DNA of 64,000 nucleotides from Rhizobium sp. FKL33 (GCF_005222915.1 NZ_STFX01000005.1:124001-188000); one strand, 5' to 3'. Shown: positions 45,589-57,259, counted from the stretch's first letter. Translations and numbers: made by a program. Notes: generated by a model from the sequence alone, not told the origin.

Positions 45589-45725
45589 GGGCAAAAATTT
45601 GTCCGCGTGTCGAGAACGTGGGCGCCTGAGTGGGTCAAATTCCCATTGCCATCCCCCTGCCCCTGTGGCATGAGGCGCGCCTTCCGCTGCGGCGCAGCAT
45701 TTCCCATTTTCGATGGAGTTTTCAG

Positions 45726-47018
45726 ATGGCGACCGCGCTCGGCCTGGATTTCGGCACCACCAACACCGTGCTCGCGGTCAAGGAAGGCGACGGCTCGCGC
45801 TCGCTCTCCTTCGACAGCCTCGCCGGCCGCACTGACAGCATGCGCACCTGTCTGTCCTTCATGAAGGATGGTCGTCTCGGCGCCTCAAAGCTCGAGGTCG
45901 AAGCCGGCGCGGCGGCGATCCGCGTCTTTGTCGACAATCCCGGCGACGTGCGTTTCCTGCAGTCGATCAAGACATTTGCCGCCTCGCCGCTGTTTCAGGG
46001 CACGATGGTCTATGCCAAGCGCTTCAGCTTCGAAGACCTGATGGAGACCTTCCTCAACCGGCTGCGCGACTACGCCGGCGTGGCGCTCGACAGCGGCATC
46101 AACCGCATCGTGGTCGGACGTCCCGTGAAATATGCCGGCGCCAATCCCGATGAAGGGCTGGCCGTCACGCGCTACAACGAAGCGCTTGGCCGTCTCGGCT
46201 TTCCGGAAGTCCATTTCGTCTACGAGCCCGTCGCCGCCGCCTTCTTCTTCGCCGAAAAGCTGAAGCGCGACGCCACCGTGCTGGTGGCCGATTTCGGCGG
46301 CGGCACCACCGATTATTCCGTCATCCGCTTCGAAACCTCGTCGGGCCGGCTGACGGCCACGCCGCTCGGCCATTCCGGCGTCGGCGTGGCCGGTGACCAG
46401 TTCGATTACCGCATCATCGACAATCTCGTCTCGCCGGTGATCGGCAAAGGCTCGAAATTCAAGAGCTTCGACAAGATCCTCGATGTTCCGACCAATTATT
46501 ACGCCAATTTCGGCCGCTGGAACCAGCTGTCGATCTTCAAGACGCTCAAGGATTTCCAAGATTTGAAGGGGCTGGTTCGCGCCTCGCTTGAGCCGGAAAA
46601 GCTCGAAGCCTTCATCGATCTCATCGACCAGGATGAGGGCTATCCGCTCTATCAGGCTGTGTCGCGGACCAAGATGCGCCTGTCGGAGGAGGAAGAGACC
46701 GAATTCTTCTTTGCGCCGCTCGGCGAGAAGAGCCGCCGCATGGTCAAGCGCGCGGATTTTGAAGGCTGGATCGCCGACGACCTCAAGGCGATGGAAACCG
46801 CGCTCGACGACGTGCTGACCAAGACCGGCATGGTGCCCGGGGCGATCGACAAGGTGTTCCTGACCGGCGGCACCTCCTTCGTGCCGGCGGTGCGCCGCCT
46901 GTTCGAAAACCGCTTCGGCGCCGAGCGCATCGAAAGCGGCGGCGAACTCCTCTCCATCGCCCATGGCCTCGCCCTGATCGGCGAGCGTGAGGACGCGGTG
47001 GACTGGGCGGCGCTTTGA
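45726..47018 (+). CDS. Hsp70 family protein, YegD-like
   Basis: A 430-residue Hsp70-type ATPase without the substrate-binding domain, like E. coli YegD (450). ATP-binding motifs are LGLDFGTTNTVLAVKEG, VLVADFGGGTTDYSVIRF and VFLTGGTSFVPAVRRLF. Its role is not known. ATG 45726 is chosen because GLDFGTTN must be near the N-terminus. The last codons (AHGLALIGEREDAVDWAAL) are encoded again at 47459-47524 with mostly silent changes, showing that the 3' end has been duplicated by recombination. Confidence 0.92.
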   Translation: MATALGLDFGTTNTVLAVKEGDGSRSLSFDSLAGRTDSMRTCLSFMKDGRLGASKLEVEAGAAAIRVFVDNPGDVRFLQSIKTFAASPLFQGTMVYAKRFSFEDLMETFLNRLRDYAGVALDSGINRIVVGRPVKYAGANPDEGLAVTRYNEALGRLGFPEVHFVYEPVAAAFFFAEKLKRDATVLVADFGGGTTDYSVIRFETSSGRLTATPLGHSGVGVAGDQFDYRIIDNLVSPVIGKGSKFKSFDKILDVPTNYYANFGRWNQLSIFKTLKDFQDLKGLVRASLEPEKLEAFIDLIDQDEGYPLYQAVSRTKMRLSEEEETEFFFAPLGEKSRRMVKRADFEGWIADDLKAMETALDDVLTKTGMVPGAIDKVFLTGGTSFVPAVRRLFENRFGAERIESGGELLSIAHGLALIGEREDAVDWAAL

Positions 47019-47023
47019 GCGGG
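46958..47023 (+). repeat. Hsp70-tail repeat, copy 1 (functional gene end)
   Basis: 66 bp covering the last 20 codons of the Hsp70-like gene, its stop and 5 bp beyond. It matches 47459-47524 at 61 of 66 positions. Confidence 0.95.
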
Positions 47024-47099
47024 AGTTCATGTTCGTCGGCAGCGACAAAGCTAACCAAAAGATAAGGAGTTCCGTAGGTTGCCGAGCAAGGAGGCTATG

Positions 47100-47438
47100 A
47101 TGAAACTATCAGAATACGCCACTTCGGAAAATGGAAACACATTTTACCACGGAGAACGACTTCTATTCCCGGGAGATGGGATTATCCATGAGGATTGGCT
47201 TGAAGTCATGCTGTGCAAATTTTCCGAGTACGGCGGAGGGTATGGTTTCATCATATTATCTGGTCGCAAAGCCGGACGCATACTAACAAATCTTCCCAAG
47301 GAAGCTGAAACACCCCGACATGAAGCCGTATCGACCGCTTGGCTGATAGAGAATTTCAACGAATGGGTGTATGAAGGCGTAGACATCCAGCACGTTTACG
47401 TATTGGAGCAGCCAGATGCTGCCCAGCGTCCAATATAA
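47100..47438 (+). CDS. Orphan immunity-type protein, Imm45-like
   Basis: A 112-residue soluble acidic protein. The pattern FYHGERLLFPGDGI, EDWLEVMLCK, GYGFIILSGRKAGRILTNLP and STAWLIENFNEWVYEGVDIQ resembles, as I recall it, the Imm45 family of immunity proteins that protect against polymorphic toxins; this is recognition from memory, not a search. AAGGAGG lies five bases before ATG 47100. No toxin gene is nearby. It is AT-richer than its neighbours and sits exactly between two copies of the Hsp70 gene tail, so it was probably brought in by recombination. Confidence 0.65.
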   Translation: MKLSEYATSENGNTFYHGERLLFPGDGIIHEDWLEVMLCKFSEYGGGYGFIILSGRKAGRILTNLPKEAETPRHEAVSTAWLIENFNEWVYEGVDIQHVYVLEQPDAAQRPI

Positions 47439-47458
47439 ATATAGAATTCTAAAGCAGC

Positions 47459-47524
47459 CGCCCATGGCCTCGCCCTGATCGGCGAACGCGAGGACGCGGC
47501 GGACTGGGCGGCGTTGTGAGCGGG
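47459..47524 (+). repeat. Hsp70-tail repeat, copy 2 (orphan gene end)
   Basis: 66 bp encoding AHGLALIGEREDAADWAAL and a stop in frame, with no gene body attached. It differs from copy 1 at five bases; the codons for Glu, Arg and the last Leu change silently and one change gives Val to Ala. That pattern points to a tail from a diverged allele, not to random decay. Confidence 0.93.
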
Positions 47525-47571
47525 GCGCTTGCCGCTCGCAAATAAGTGCAGCGGGTTGCAGGCCTTGGCTT

Positions 47572-47970
47572 TTAGTAGGATTGAATGATGGATTGTGTCT
47601 CTACGCATTCAAAACACATAAAGACATAGATCATCCCGCAATCAGCAATTATAAATTCATCGCTCAATGAATCCAGCTGGGCATAGAATTTCATTTTTCT
47701 GCCACATTCCTTGCACGCAGGATATTCCTCACCCTGCAGGAAATCTGGCTTGCCGCCCAGCCTATTTCGGTCTCCGATACCGTCTCCGGCCCATCGAAAT
47801 TTTTCTAGTTTTGCCGCCTCATCATTTAGGGGGCGCAGCGATAACTTAAATGGCGGAATCTCTCGCATTCCTATTCTTCTTCCTTGGGTATCGACATCGA
47901 CAAGTCTGGGAGATGGTCGCACAAAAGCGCCTTTGGGTTCAGCCCTAAAAAGAACTCTTACGGCATCCAC
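47572..47970 (-). CDS. Orphan protein with zinc-ribbon-like pair, DUF1963/YwqG-like
   Basis: A 132-residue protein with LGGKPDFLQGEEYPACKECG, MKFYAQLDSLSDEF and CGMIYVFMCFEC. The GG-P-x-x-Q...C-x-x-C ...F-x-x-Q-D pattern resembles YwqG/DUF1963-type proteins, which often occur as immunity genes; I hold this loosely. Two CxxC pairs could bind zinc. It starts with GTG, without a clear ribosome binding site. It lies after Hsp70-tail copy 2 and points against it. Confidence 0.55.
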   Translation of the reverse strand: MDAVRVLFRAEPKGAFVRPSPRLVDVDTQGRRIGMREIPPFKLSLRPLNDEAAKLEKFRWAGDGIGDRNRLGGKPDFLQGEEYPACKECGRKMKFYAQLDSLSDEFIIADCGMIYVFMCFECVETQSIIQSY

Positions 47971-48111
47971 AATAGTGCGATTATGCCAGTGAAGCTCTGA
48001 ACATTTTTGTCGAGGTGTGATGTAATCCGGTGCGCGATTTCGAGGAGGAATGACTTTTCAAACTCTGAATCTCAGGACAAAATCGCCACAAAAATGAGGT
48101 GTATTGTTAAT

Positions 48112-48732
48112 ATGAACCCGAGCGCGGCGATATTCAGGGATTCAACGTTTGTTGCCCCTTGTTGTGAGATGATTTCCGAGACCGAGCTTTTATTGGCGGT
48201 TCCCGGCGCCGTGGCGAATACAAAACCATATGATCCGCTTTATGGGGACTATTTCTATTCCCCTCCATCCGACATGAAAAATCACTTTCTTTGGGATTTT
48301 GTTTCCGGAGGAGAACAAAATGACGGTCAAGCGATCCTCATCCACGATTTGATCGAGAAAAAATTCGGGGAAGTGGAAGGGCCAATATATTTTTTCGAGC
48401 CTTATCGGCAGATTACATTTTCCGTCAAATGCGCTAGCTTTAAGCTAGGAATGATGATCAGGTTCCTGCAATTCTCTAATTATTCTCAGCATGTCATTGC
48501 AGTCCAACCTAGCGCAAAGCTGGTTTTATATTTCGATGCACGGCTTGAATTTTGTATATATTCACGGGATGCAATATTGCATCCGTCGCCCTTTCCGGGG
48601 GTGAGTGATCAGGAATTGATCGATTTTTTCAAGAATGATCTACCATTTCCTTCCGATGACATGTTTCAGGATGACGTGGATCTCATCCGTCGGCAAATCT
48701 TGCCGAACTGCCTGGAACACGGACTGGTATAG
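48112..48732 (+). CDS. Hypothetical protein, orphan
   Basis: A 206-residue soluble protein, family not recognised. It is rich in aromatic residues (DYFYSPPSDMKNHFLWDF, IYFFEPYRQITF) and ends in acidic helices (SDQELIDFFKNDLPFPSDDM). In-frame ATGs at 48094 and 48112 are both possible; GAGG is 11 bases before the second. The coding sequence is AT-rich compared with flanking genes. Position suggests cargo of the Hsp70-tail region. Confidence 0.5.
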   Translation: MNPSAAIFRDSTFVAPCCEMISETELLLAVPGAVANTKPYDPLYGDYFYSPPSDMKNHFLWDFVSGGEQNDGQAILIHDLIEKKFGEVEGPIYFFEPYRQITFSVKCASFKLGMMIRFLQFSNYSQHVIAVQPSAKLVLYFDARLEFCIYSRDAILHPSPFPGVSDQELIDFFKNDLPFPSDDMFQDDVDLIRRQILPNCLEHGLV

Positions 48733-48796
48733 GGAACCGCAGGTCGCCTTTGGTTGAATATCAGAGCTGCACAGGCAAAATGGGTGGAACTCTCAA

Positions 48797-48836
48797 GGAT
48801 TGGGCGGCGCTCTGGCGCGCCACTTGCTGCAGGTTG
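48797..48836 (+). repeat. Possible Hsp70-tail repeat, copy 3 (degenerate)
   Basis: GGATTGGGCGGCGCTCTGG matches the DWAAL-stop region of copies 1 and 2 with few changes. The following CACTTGCTGC and AGGTTGTAG match bases downstream of copy 2 (CGCTTGCCGC, GGGTTGCAG) if about 18 bp are missing between them. Confidence 0.45.
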
Positions 48837-48885
48837 TAGAGCGAGCTATAGCCGCGCCGGAATATAAAAACTTGCGGGGCGAAAA

Positions 48886-49665
48886 ATGTTGAAAGAAGCG
48901 TTTTCGGTTATTCGAAAATACAGTGTGGTTTACTGGACTTTCTTGGCCCTCGCGGCCGGTGTGAGCTATGCCCGCGATCTCGGACTGCTCGACCAGTCCA
49001 TCAATTACGGGACCACATTTCTTTGGATCATCCTCGCTGAATTGGCCGTCTGGGCGATCGTGTTTTCAGAAAATGGCGTTCTGCCGCCTCTGAATCGCTC
49101 AGCCAAAACACCTTTCAAGGGCTTCTATTCTGGCTTTTTCTTGAAGACCCTTGTGCTTCTCGGAACTCCGATGATCATTACATTGGGCCTCGCGTTCACG
49201 ATTTTCAATGTAACTCACGCGAACAGAGATTTGTTTGTGGTGTTTGTCGTCGTCGTCTCCGGCATCCTGACATTGTTATTGTTCAGCGCAGCCGCCACCT
49301 GGCTTCCCGCGTCGATCAAGGGCGAGCGCAGCGGTTTCGGCGATGCATTGGACCGGACTCGCTTTACGTTCTGGGCCATATTCACGCGTACTGCCCTCAG
49401 CAATCTTGTTTTCATTGGAGCGGCGCTCGGCGCGGCGGTGTTGGGTTCGCAGATTGACAAACACGTTCCGGCAACACGATTGATCGGTGGGCCTTGGTCC
49501 ATTACCATGTGGATCCTTGTTGTAGTGGTGTTCTGGCTCAACGCCCTCCTCGTCACTTATCTTTCCGTGGTCATCTCCCGGGCCTATCTCCGTGCGGAAC
49601 AGATCCTTGAGGCCAAACGCAACGCGTCGGCTTCGCCGATGGACGGCGCGGACGGAATAGCCTAA
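48886..49665 (+). CDS. Polytopic membrane protein, unrecognised
   Basis: A 259-residue protein with about six transmembrane helices (near residues 12-30, 43-62, 84-106, 117-140, 165-188, 204-230) and a short charged C-terminal tail. No known motif is seen. The even spacing resembles YciC/DUF975-like membrane proteins, but that is a guess. It lies just after the degenerate third repeat, so it may be the original downstream neighbour of the Hsp70 gene. Confidence 0.65.
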   Translation: MLKEAFSVIRKYSVVYWTFLALAAGVSYARDLGLLDQSINYGTTFLWIILAELAVWAIVFSENGVLPPLNRSAKTPFKGFYSGFFLKTLVLLGTPMIITLGLAFTIFNVTHANRDLFVVFVVVVSGILTLLLFSAAATWLPASIKGERSGFGDALDRTRFTFWAIFTRTALSNLVFIGAALGAAVLGSQIDKHVPATRLIGGPWSITMWILVVVVFWLNALLVTYLSVVISRAYLRAEQILEAKRNASASPMDGADGIA

Positions 49666-49711
49666 GCAGCCGCCGGCGCGCTACAGTCGGCGCGCGCGAC
49701 GGAGCCTTGAC

Positions 49712-50872
49712 GTGACCAACAGCCTCAAATCGATTTCCAGCCTGCTTCTAACGATCTTCATCGTCATGACCGGTTTCGGTCTGGGCGGCTATATCGTGCA
49801 GTTGCGCGCGCTCGGCGAAGGCTGGACGGCCTATGACATTTCGCTGATCGGCGCAGTTTATTCGCTCGGCTACACGCTGTCGTCCTTCGTCACGCCGCGC
49901 TTCATCCGCCGCACCGGCCATATCAGGGTGTTCTCCGCCTATATCGCGCTGATGTCGATTTCGATCCTGCTCTGCTCGCTCGAACAGACGCCTTTGTGGT
50001 GGATGCTGTTTCGCGGCCTGTTCGGCTTCGCCATCGCCGGCGGCTACATGATCATGGAAAGCTGGATCAACGAGAAGGCGACCAATGAAAATCGCGGCCT
50101 GATGTTTTCGGTCTATATGGTGGTGGCCATGGGCGGCTCGATCGCGGGCCCCTATATCGCGGCGCTTGCCGATCCCATGACCACGGTGCTGTTCATCGTC
50201 GCCGCCATCCTGTTTTCCGTGGCGATCTTCCCGATCGCGCTGTCGTCGGGCACCTCGCCGGCGATCCCGAGCGAGGCAGGCTTCGATCTCAAGGGGCTGT
50301 GGACGCGCTCGCCGGTCGCCTTTGTCGGCACCTTCATCGCCGGCGTCATTTCGGCGGCCTGGGTGAATTTCTCCGCCGTTTACGCCAAGATGACCGGTCT
50401 CAGCGAAACCGGCGGCGCCAATCTCATCGCCGCCGTCATTTTGGGCTCCGTGGTGGCGCAGTTTCCGCTCGGCCGCATTTCCGACCGCATGGACCGCCGG
50501 CTGGTGATGGTCGCCTGCGGCGCTTTCGGCATTGTCGCCGCGCTCGCCATGGCCGCGTCCACGGCCTCGCCCTATATGGTCTATCTCTCCGGCTTCCTGG
50601 CCGGCATGGTGATCTTCCCGATCTATTCGCTGAATGTGGCGCATGCCAATGATCTCGCCGAACCCGGCGAATATGTGCGGATTTCGAGCGGCATCACCGT
50701 GCTCTATGGATTGGGCGTCGTCGTCGGCCCGCTGGCCGCCGGCCAGGCCATCGCATTCGCCGGGGCGCCGGGCCTGCCGATGCTGCTCGCGCTCTGCTTT
50801 GCCCTCTACGGCGCCTATGCCGGGCTTCGCTTGCGCCAGCGCCCCGCCGTCATCCCGCCGACGGACGCTTGA
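49712..50872 (+). CDS. MFS transporter, YcaD-like
   Basis: A 386-residue, 12-helix transporter. SLGYTLSSFVTPRFIRRTGHIR matches the loop 2-3 motif, FRGLFGFAIAGGYMIMESWI the fourth helix, and PLGRISDRMDRR the second-half copy of the motif; these resemble YcaD-type carriers of unknown substrate. It starts with GTG after ACGGAG. The end overlaps the convergent EamA gene by 23 bp. Confidence 0.87.
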   Translation: MTNSLKSISSLLLTIFIVMTGFGLGGYIVQLRALGEGWTAYDISLIGAVYSLGYTLSSFVTPRFIRRTGHIRVFSAYIALMSISILLCSLEQTPLWWMLFRGLFGFAIAGGYMIMESWINEKATNENRGLMFSVYMVVAMGGSIAGPYIAALADPMTTVLFIVAAILFSVAIFPIALSSGTSPAIPSEAGFDLKGLWTRSPVAFVGTFIAGVISAAWVNFSAVYAKMTGLSETGGANLIAAVILGSVVAQFPLGRISDRMDRRLVMVACGAFGIVAALAMAASTASPYMVYLSGFLAGMVIFPIYSLNVAHANDLAEPGEYVRISSGITVLYGLGVVVGPLAAGQAIAFAGAPGLPMLLALCFALYGAYAGLRLRQRPAVIPPTDA

Positions 50873-51767
50873 CGCCGCGGCGGCTTTCCCGCCAGATGAT
50901 GAACACGCCGGAGCCGATGATCACGGCTGCGCCGAAAAACAGTGAGGCGCTGAGCGTCTCGCCGAACAGCAGATAACCAACCGCCGCCCCGCCTATGATC
51001 GAGGTGTATTCGAACGGCGCGATCGTCGAGACATCGGCATAGCGATAGCTTTCGGTCAGCAGGATCTGCGCGACGCCGCCGAAAAAGCCCGCCCCCATCA
51101 GCATCAGCGCCTGCTCCCATGTCATCGCCGGCCAGCCGAACGGGATGGTCAGCAGCGACAGCAGCGTCGCCGACAGGGAGAAATAGAGAACGATCGTCGG
51201 GGTGTTCTCCGTCCGCACCAATTGCCTGACCTGCACCATGGCGAGCGCCGCCATGCCTGCGCTCAACAGCGCCGCGATCGAGCCTGCGAATTCTCCCGCG
51301 CCCATTCGGCCCGACGTAAAGAGATCGAGTTTCGGCCAGAGAATGATCATCACGCCGACAAAGCCCACGGCCACCGCGCTCCATCGATAGGCGCGCACCT
51401 CTTCTCCCAGCAACAGCGCTCCCGCAATGACCGTGAACAGCGGCAGCGCGTAGCCGATGACGATCGCTTCCGGCAGCGGCAGATGCACCAGCGCGTAAAA
51501 ACCGAACGACATGGATATGACGCCGATAAAGCCGCGCTTGAAATGGCCGAAGGGGTTGTCGGTGCGGAAGGCGGAGCGGAATTCGCCGCGCAGCGCCAGC
51601 CAGGCGAGAATCGCCGGCATGGCGAACAGGGATCGGAAGAAGGTGATCTCCCCCGTCGCGAGCCCCTTGCCGCCTTCCTTGATCAGGATCTGCATGCACA
51701 GAAACAGCAGGATCGACAGCAGCTTCATCGTGATGCCGCGCAGCGGATTGGTGACGGTCTTGTCCAT
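50850..51767 (-). CDS. EamA/DMT family transporter
   Basis: A 305-residue, 10-helix carrier with two EamA repeats (FLCMQILIKEGGKGL, VTFFRSLF-type region; EYTSIIGGAAVGYLLFGE in the second half). Rhizobial relatives are annotated as general metabolite exporters; the substrate is unknown. ATG 51767 (MDKTVTNPLRGI) is preferred over a GTG 11 codons upstream. The C-terminus is basic (RRGVKRPSAG). Confidence 0.86.
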   Translation of the reverse strand: MDKTVTNPLRGITMKLLSILLFLCMQILIKEGGKGLATGEITFFRSLFAMPAILAWLALRGEFRSAFRTDNPFGHFKRGFIGVISMSFGFYALVHLPLPEAIVIGYALPLFTVIAGALLLGEEVRAYRWSAVAVGFVGVMIILWPKLDLFTSGRMGAGEFAGSIAALLSAGMAALAMVQVRQLVRTENTPTIVLYFSLSATLLSLLTIPFGWPAMTWEQALMLMGAGFFGGVAQILLTESYRYADVSTIAPFEYTSIIGGAAVGYLLFGETLSASLFFGAAVIIGSGVFIIWRESRRGVKRPSAG

Positions 51768-52057
51768 GGGATTCGGCTCGGGAAGGCTTACCTTTCCCAC
51801 TTGCGCCTATTCGGAGACCAACACAAGGCGGCGCCGGGCAAAAAAGCTCCGCGTCGCAACCATTCGACGATCTATGAAGCCATCGACAATCCGCCGCAAG
51901 ACAAAGCTGTTTTCTTTTGATACATGTTAACGTTAGATCAGCATTTCACTGAAATACTGCCGCCGGATTTGCGCGCATCGCATGAATTGCAAGCGGGGAT
52001 GAGCGCTTTCGCCAACGATCACCATGATTATTCGCGCTTGCAAACCGGGAAGACACG

Positions 52058-54706
52058 ATGGACGCCTCCTCCGGCCAGATTATTCATCTGACAGACTACC
52101 GCCCCACAGATTTCGTGCTCGAGCGCGTCGATCTCACCTTCGAACTCGATCCCACGGCGACGCTGGTGATCCAGCGTTCGCTGATGCATCGGCGCGAAGG
52201 CGTGGCCGAAGACGCCCCGCTCATTCTCGACGGCGATGAATTGTCGCTGAAGATGGTCGCCATCGACGGCAACGAGATCCCGGCCTCGCAATACGACGTC
52301 TCCGATAAGCAGTTGGTCATTCGCGATCTGCCCACCGGCGTGACTTTCGAAGTCACCGTCGAGACGATCATCAACCCGGAAGCCAACACCAAGCTGATGG
52401 GGCTCTACCGCACCAACGGCACCTATTGCACCCAATGCGAGGCGGAAGGCTTCCGCCGAATCACCTATTTCATGGATCGCCCCGACGTTCTCGGCGTCTA
52501 CACGATCACCATCATCGCCGATGGCGACGCCAATCCGGTGATGCTGTCCAACGGCAATTTCCTCGGCGCCGGCCCCTATGGCGATGGCCGCCGTTTCGCC
52601 GCATGGTTCGATCCGCATCCCAAGCCCAGCTATCTCTTCGCGCTGGTCGCCGGCAATCTCGGCGTGGTCGAAAACACATTCACCACCATGTCTGGCAATG
52701 AGGTGGCGCTGAAGATCTATGTCGAGCATGGCAAGGAGCCGCGCGCGGCCTACGCCATGGACGCGCTCAAGCGCTCGATGAAATGGGACGAGGAAGCCTT
52801 TGGCCGCGAATACGATCTCGACATCTTCATGATCGTCGCCGTGTCGGATTTCAACATGGGCGCCATGGAGAACAAGGGCCTCAACGTCTTCAACGACAAA
52901 TACATTCTCGCCGACCCGGAAACCGCGACCGACCAGGACTACGCCAATATCGAGGCGATCGTCGCGCATGAATATTTCCACAACTGGACTGGCAACCGTA
53001 TCACCTGCCGCGACTGGTTCCAGCTCTGCCTCAAGGAAGGCCTGACCGTCTATCGCGACCACGAATTCTCGGCAGACCAGCGTTCGCGCGCCGTCAAGCG
53101 CATCGCCGAGGTCCGTCATCTCAAGGCCGAGCAGTTCGCCGAGGACGCAGGCCCCCTCGCCCATCCGGTGCGTCCGGAAATCTATCGCGAGATCAACAAC
53201 TTCTACACGACCACGGTCTATGAGAAGGGCTCAGAAGTCACCCGCATGATCGCGACGCTCTTGGGCGCTGCGGATTTTCGCAAGGGCATGGATCTCTATT
53301 TCGAGCGTCATGACGGCCAGGCGGTGACGATCGAGGATTTCGTCACGTGTTTCGAGGATGCGAGCGGCCGAAATCTCGGTCAGTTCTCGCTCTGGTACCG
53401 CCAGTCCGGCACGCCGCTGGTGTCGGCCTCCGCCGCCTATGACGCGGCGGCGAAGACGCTCAACCTGTCGCTCGAGCAGATGATCCCGCCGACGCCGGGC
53501 CAGCCCAGCAAGCAGCCGATGCATATTCCGTTGGCGCTCGGGCTGATCCTGGAAGACGGTTCGGAAGCAAAGCCCAGCGCCGTCTCCGGCGGCGAATATT
53601 CCGGCGGCGTGCTGCATCTCACCGATCGCGCCCAGACCTTCACCTTCGAAGGCGTCGCGTCGCGTCCGGTCCTGTCGGTCAATCGCAGCTTCTCGGCCCC
53701 GATCAACCTGCATCTCGACCAGTCCGCCGCCGACATCGTCCACATCGCCCGCCATGACGCCGATCTCTTCTCGCGCTGGCAGGCGATCAACACGCTGGCG
53801 CTGCAGGATCTCCTGAAGGCGGTGCGCGCCGTGCAGGCCGGCGAGACGCCGTCCGCAGGTCCCGAACTGATCGACATTCTCGGCGCAACCTTAGTCAATG
53901 AGACGCTGGAGCCTGCCTTCCGCGCTCAGGCCCTCGCTTTACCGTCGGAATCCGACATCGCCCGCGAAATCGGCGCCAATATCGACACCGACGCCATCCA
54001 TACCGCGCGTGAGGCGGTGATCACCACCATCGCCAAGGCAGCAGCCGGGCCGCTCGCCGACATCTATGCCGCGCTGGCCCCTGAGGGCGCCTTCAGCCCC
54101 GACGCGGTGAGCGCCGGCAAGCGGGCGCTTCGCAATGCCGCCCTCGCTTGGCTCGCTTACGCCGAGGGAACACCGGCGCGCGCCGCAAAGGCCTTCGCCG
54201 AAGCGGACAACATGACCGAGCAGGCGTCTGCGCTGACGACGCTGGCGCATCGCTTCCCCGACAGCGCCGAGACGGCAGACGCGCTCGCCGCCTTCGAGAC
54301 CCGGTTCGGCGACAATCCGCTGGTCATGGACAAATGGTTTTCGATCCAGGCGGCCATTCCCGGCGCGTCGACGCTCGACCGCGTCAAGGCGCTCACCGGC
54401 AGCCGCCATTTCGCACCGAACAATCCCAACCGCCTGCGGTCGCTCATCGGCTCTTTCGCCATGCAGAACCCCACCGGCTTCAACCGCAAGGACGGGGCGG
54501 GCTACGCCTTCCTCGCCGAGCAGATCGTGGCGATCGACAAGCGCAACCCGCAGGTCGCCGCCCGCATCCTCACATCCATGCGCTCCTGGCGTTCGCTGGA
54601 AACGGTGCGCGCCAGCCACGCAAAGGCGGCGTTGATGGAGATCGACCGCTCCGGTCCCCTTTCCACCGACGTGCGCGATCTCGTCGATCGCATGCTGAAG
54701 GGCTGA
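52058..54706 (+). CDS. pepN: Aminopeptidase N (M1 family)
   Basis: An 882-residue cytosolic zinc aminopeptidase that trims N-terminal residues from peptides. The exopeptidase motif GAMENKGLNVFNDKYIL and the zinc site HEYFHNWTGNRITCRDW with the distant Glu of LKEGLTVYRDHEF are intact. Length and C-terminal helical domain match E. coli PepN (870). A terminator follows six bases after the stop. The next gene is the PAS-domain kinase, an order kept in rhizobia. Confidence 0.97.
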   Translation: MDASSGQIIHLTDYRPTDFVLERVDLTFELDPTATLVIQRSLMHRREGVAEDAPLILDGDELSLKMVAIDGNEIPASQYDVSDKQLVIRDLPTGVTFEVTVETIINPEANTKLMGLYRTNGTYCTQCEAEGFRRITYFMDRPDVLGVYTITIIADGDANPVMLSNGNFLGAGPYGDGRRFAAWFDPHPKPSYLFALVAGNLGVVENTFTTMSGNEVALKIYVEHGKEPRAAYAMDALKRSMKWDEEAFGREYDLDIFMIVAVSDFNMGAMENKGLNVFNDKYILADPETATDQDYANIEAIVAHEYFHNWTGNRITCRDWFQLCLKEGLTVYRDHEFSADQRSRAVKRIAEVRHLKAEQFAEDAGPLAHPVRPEIYREINNFYTTTVYEKGSEVTRMIATLLGAADFRKGMDLYFERHDGQAVTIEDFVTCFEDASGRNLGQFSLWYRQSGTPLVSASAAYDAAAKTLNLSLEQMIPPTPGQPSKQPMHIPLALGLILEDGSEAKPSAVSGGEYSGGVLHLTDRAQTFTFEGVASRPVLSVNRSFSAPINLHLDQSAADIVHIARHDADLFSRWQAINTLALQDLLKAVRAVQAGETPSAGPELIDILGATLVNETLEPAFRAQALALPSESDIAREIGANIDTDAIHTAREAVITTIAKAAAGPLADIYAALAPEGAFSPDAVSAGKRALRNAALAWLAYAEGTPARAAKAFAEADNMTEQASALTTLAHRFPDSAETADALAAFETRFGDNPLVMDKWFSIQAAIPGASTLDRVKALTGSRHFAPNNPNRLRSLIGSFAMQNPTGFNRKDGAGYAFLAEQIVAIDKRNPQVAARILTSMRSWRSLETVRASHAKAALMEIDRSGPLSTDVRDLVDRMLKG

Positions 54707-54712
54707 CAACAC

Positions 54713-54743
54713 GCGGCGGGGGTCTTCCCCGCCGCTTCTCTTT
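54713..54743 (+). terminator. Terminator of pepN
   Basis: GCGGCGGGG and CCCCGCCGC form a 9-bp perfect stem with a 5-nt loop, followed by TTCTCTTT. Confidence 0.8.
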
Positions 54744-54967
54744 GCTCGGTCGCCGCGTTCCGCGCCCGATGGCGCCGACAGGCGAAATCGCGCTATCCGG
54801 CTGATTTTCCTCGCCTCCGCGCTTCCCTTCCGAAAAAAAGCCGAGTCGAATAAAGGGGTTAATAAAAGTTTAATCCCGCGCTCTGGACAAGCCGATTCGG
54901 GGATGATTCATTACGGCAGATTCGGGCGAGCGGCGGTCGAATCATCAACGGAATCAAGGCGAAAAAT

Positions 54968-57259
<2,292 letters not shown>

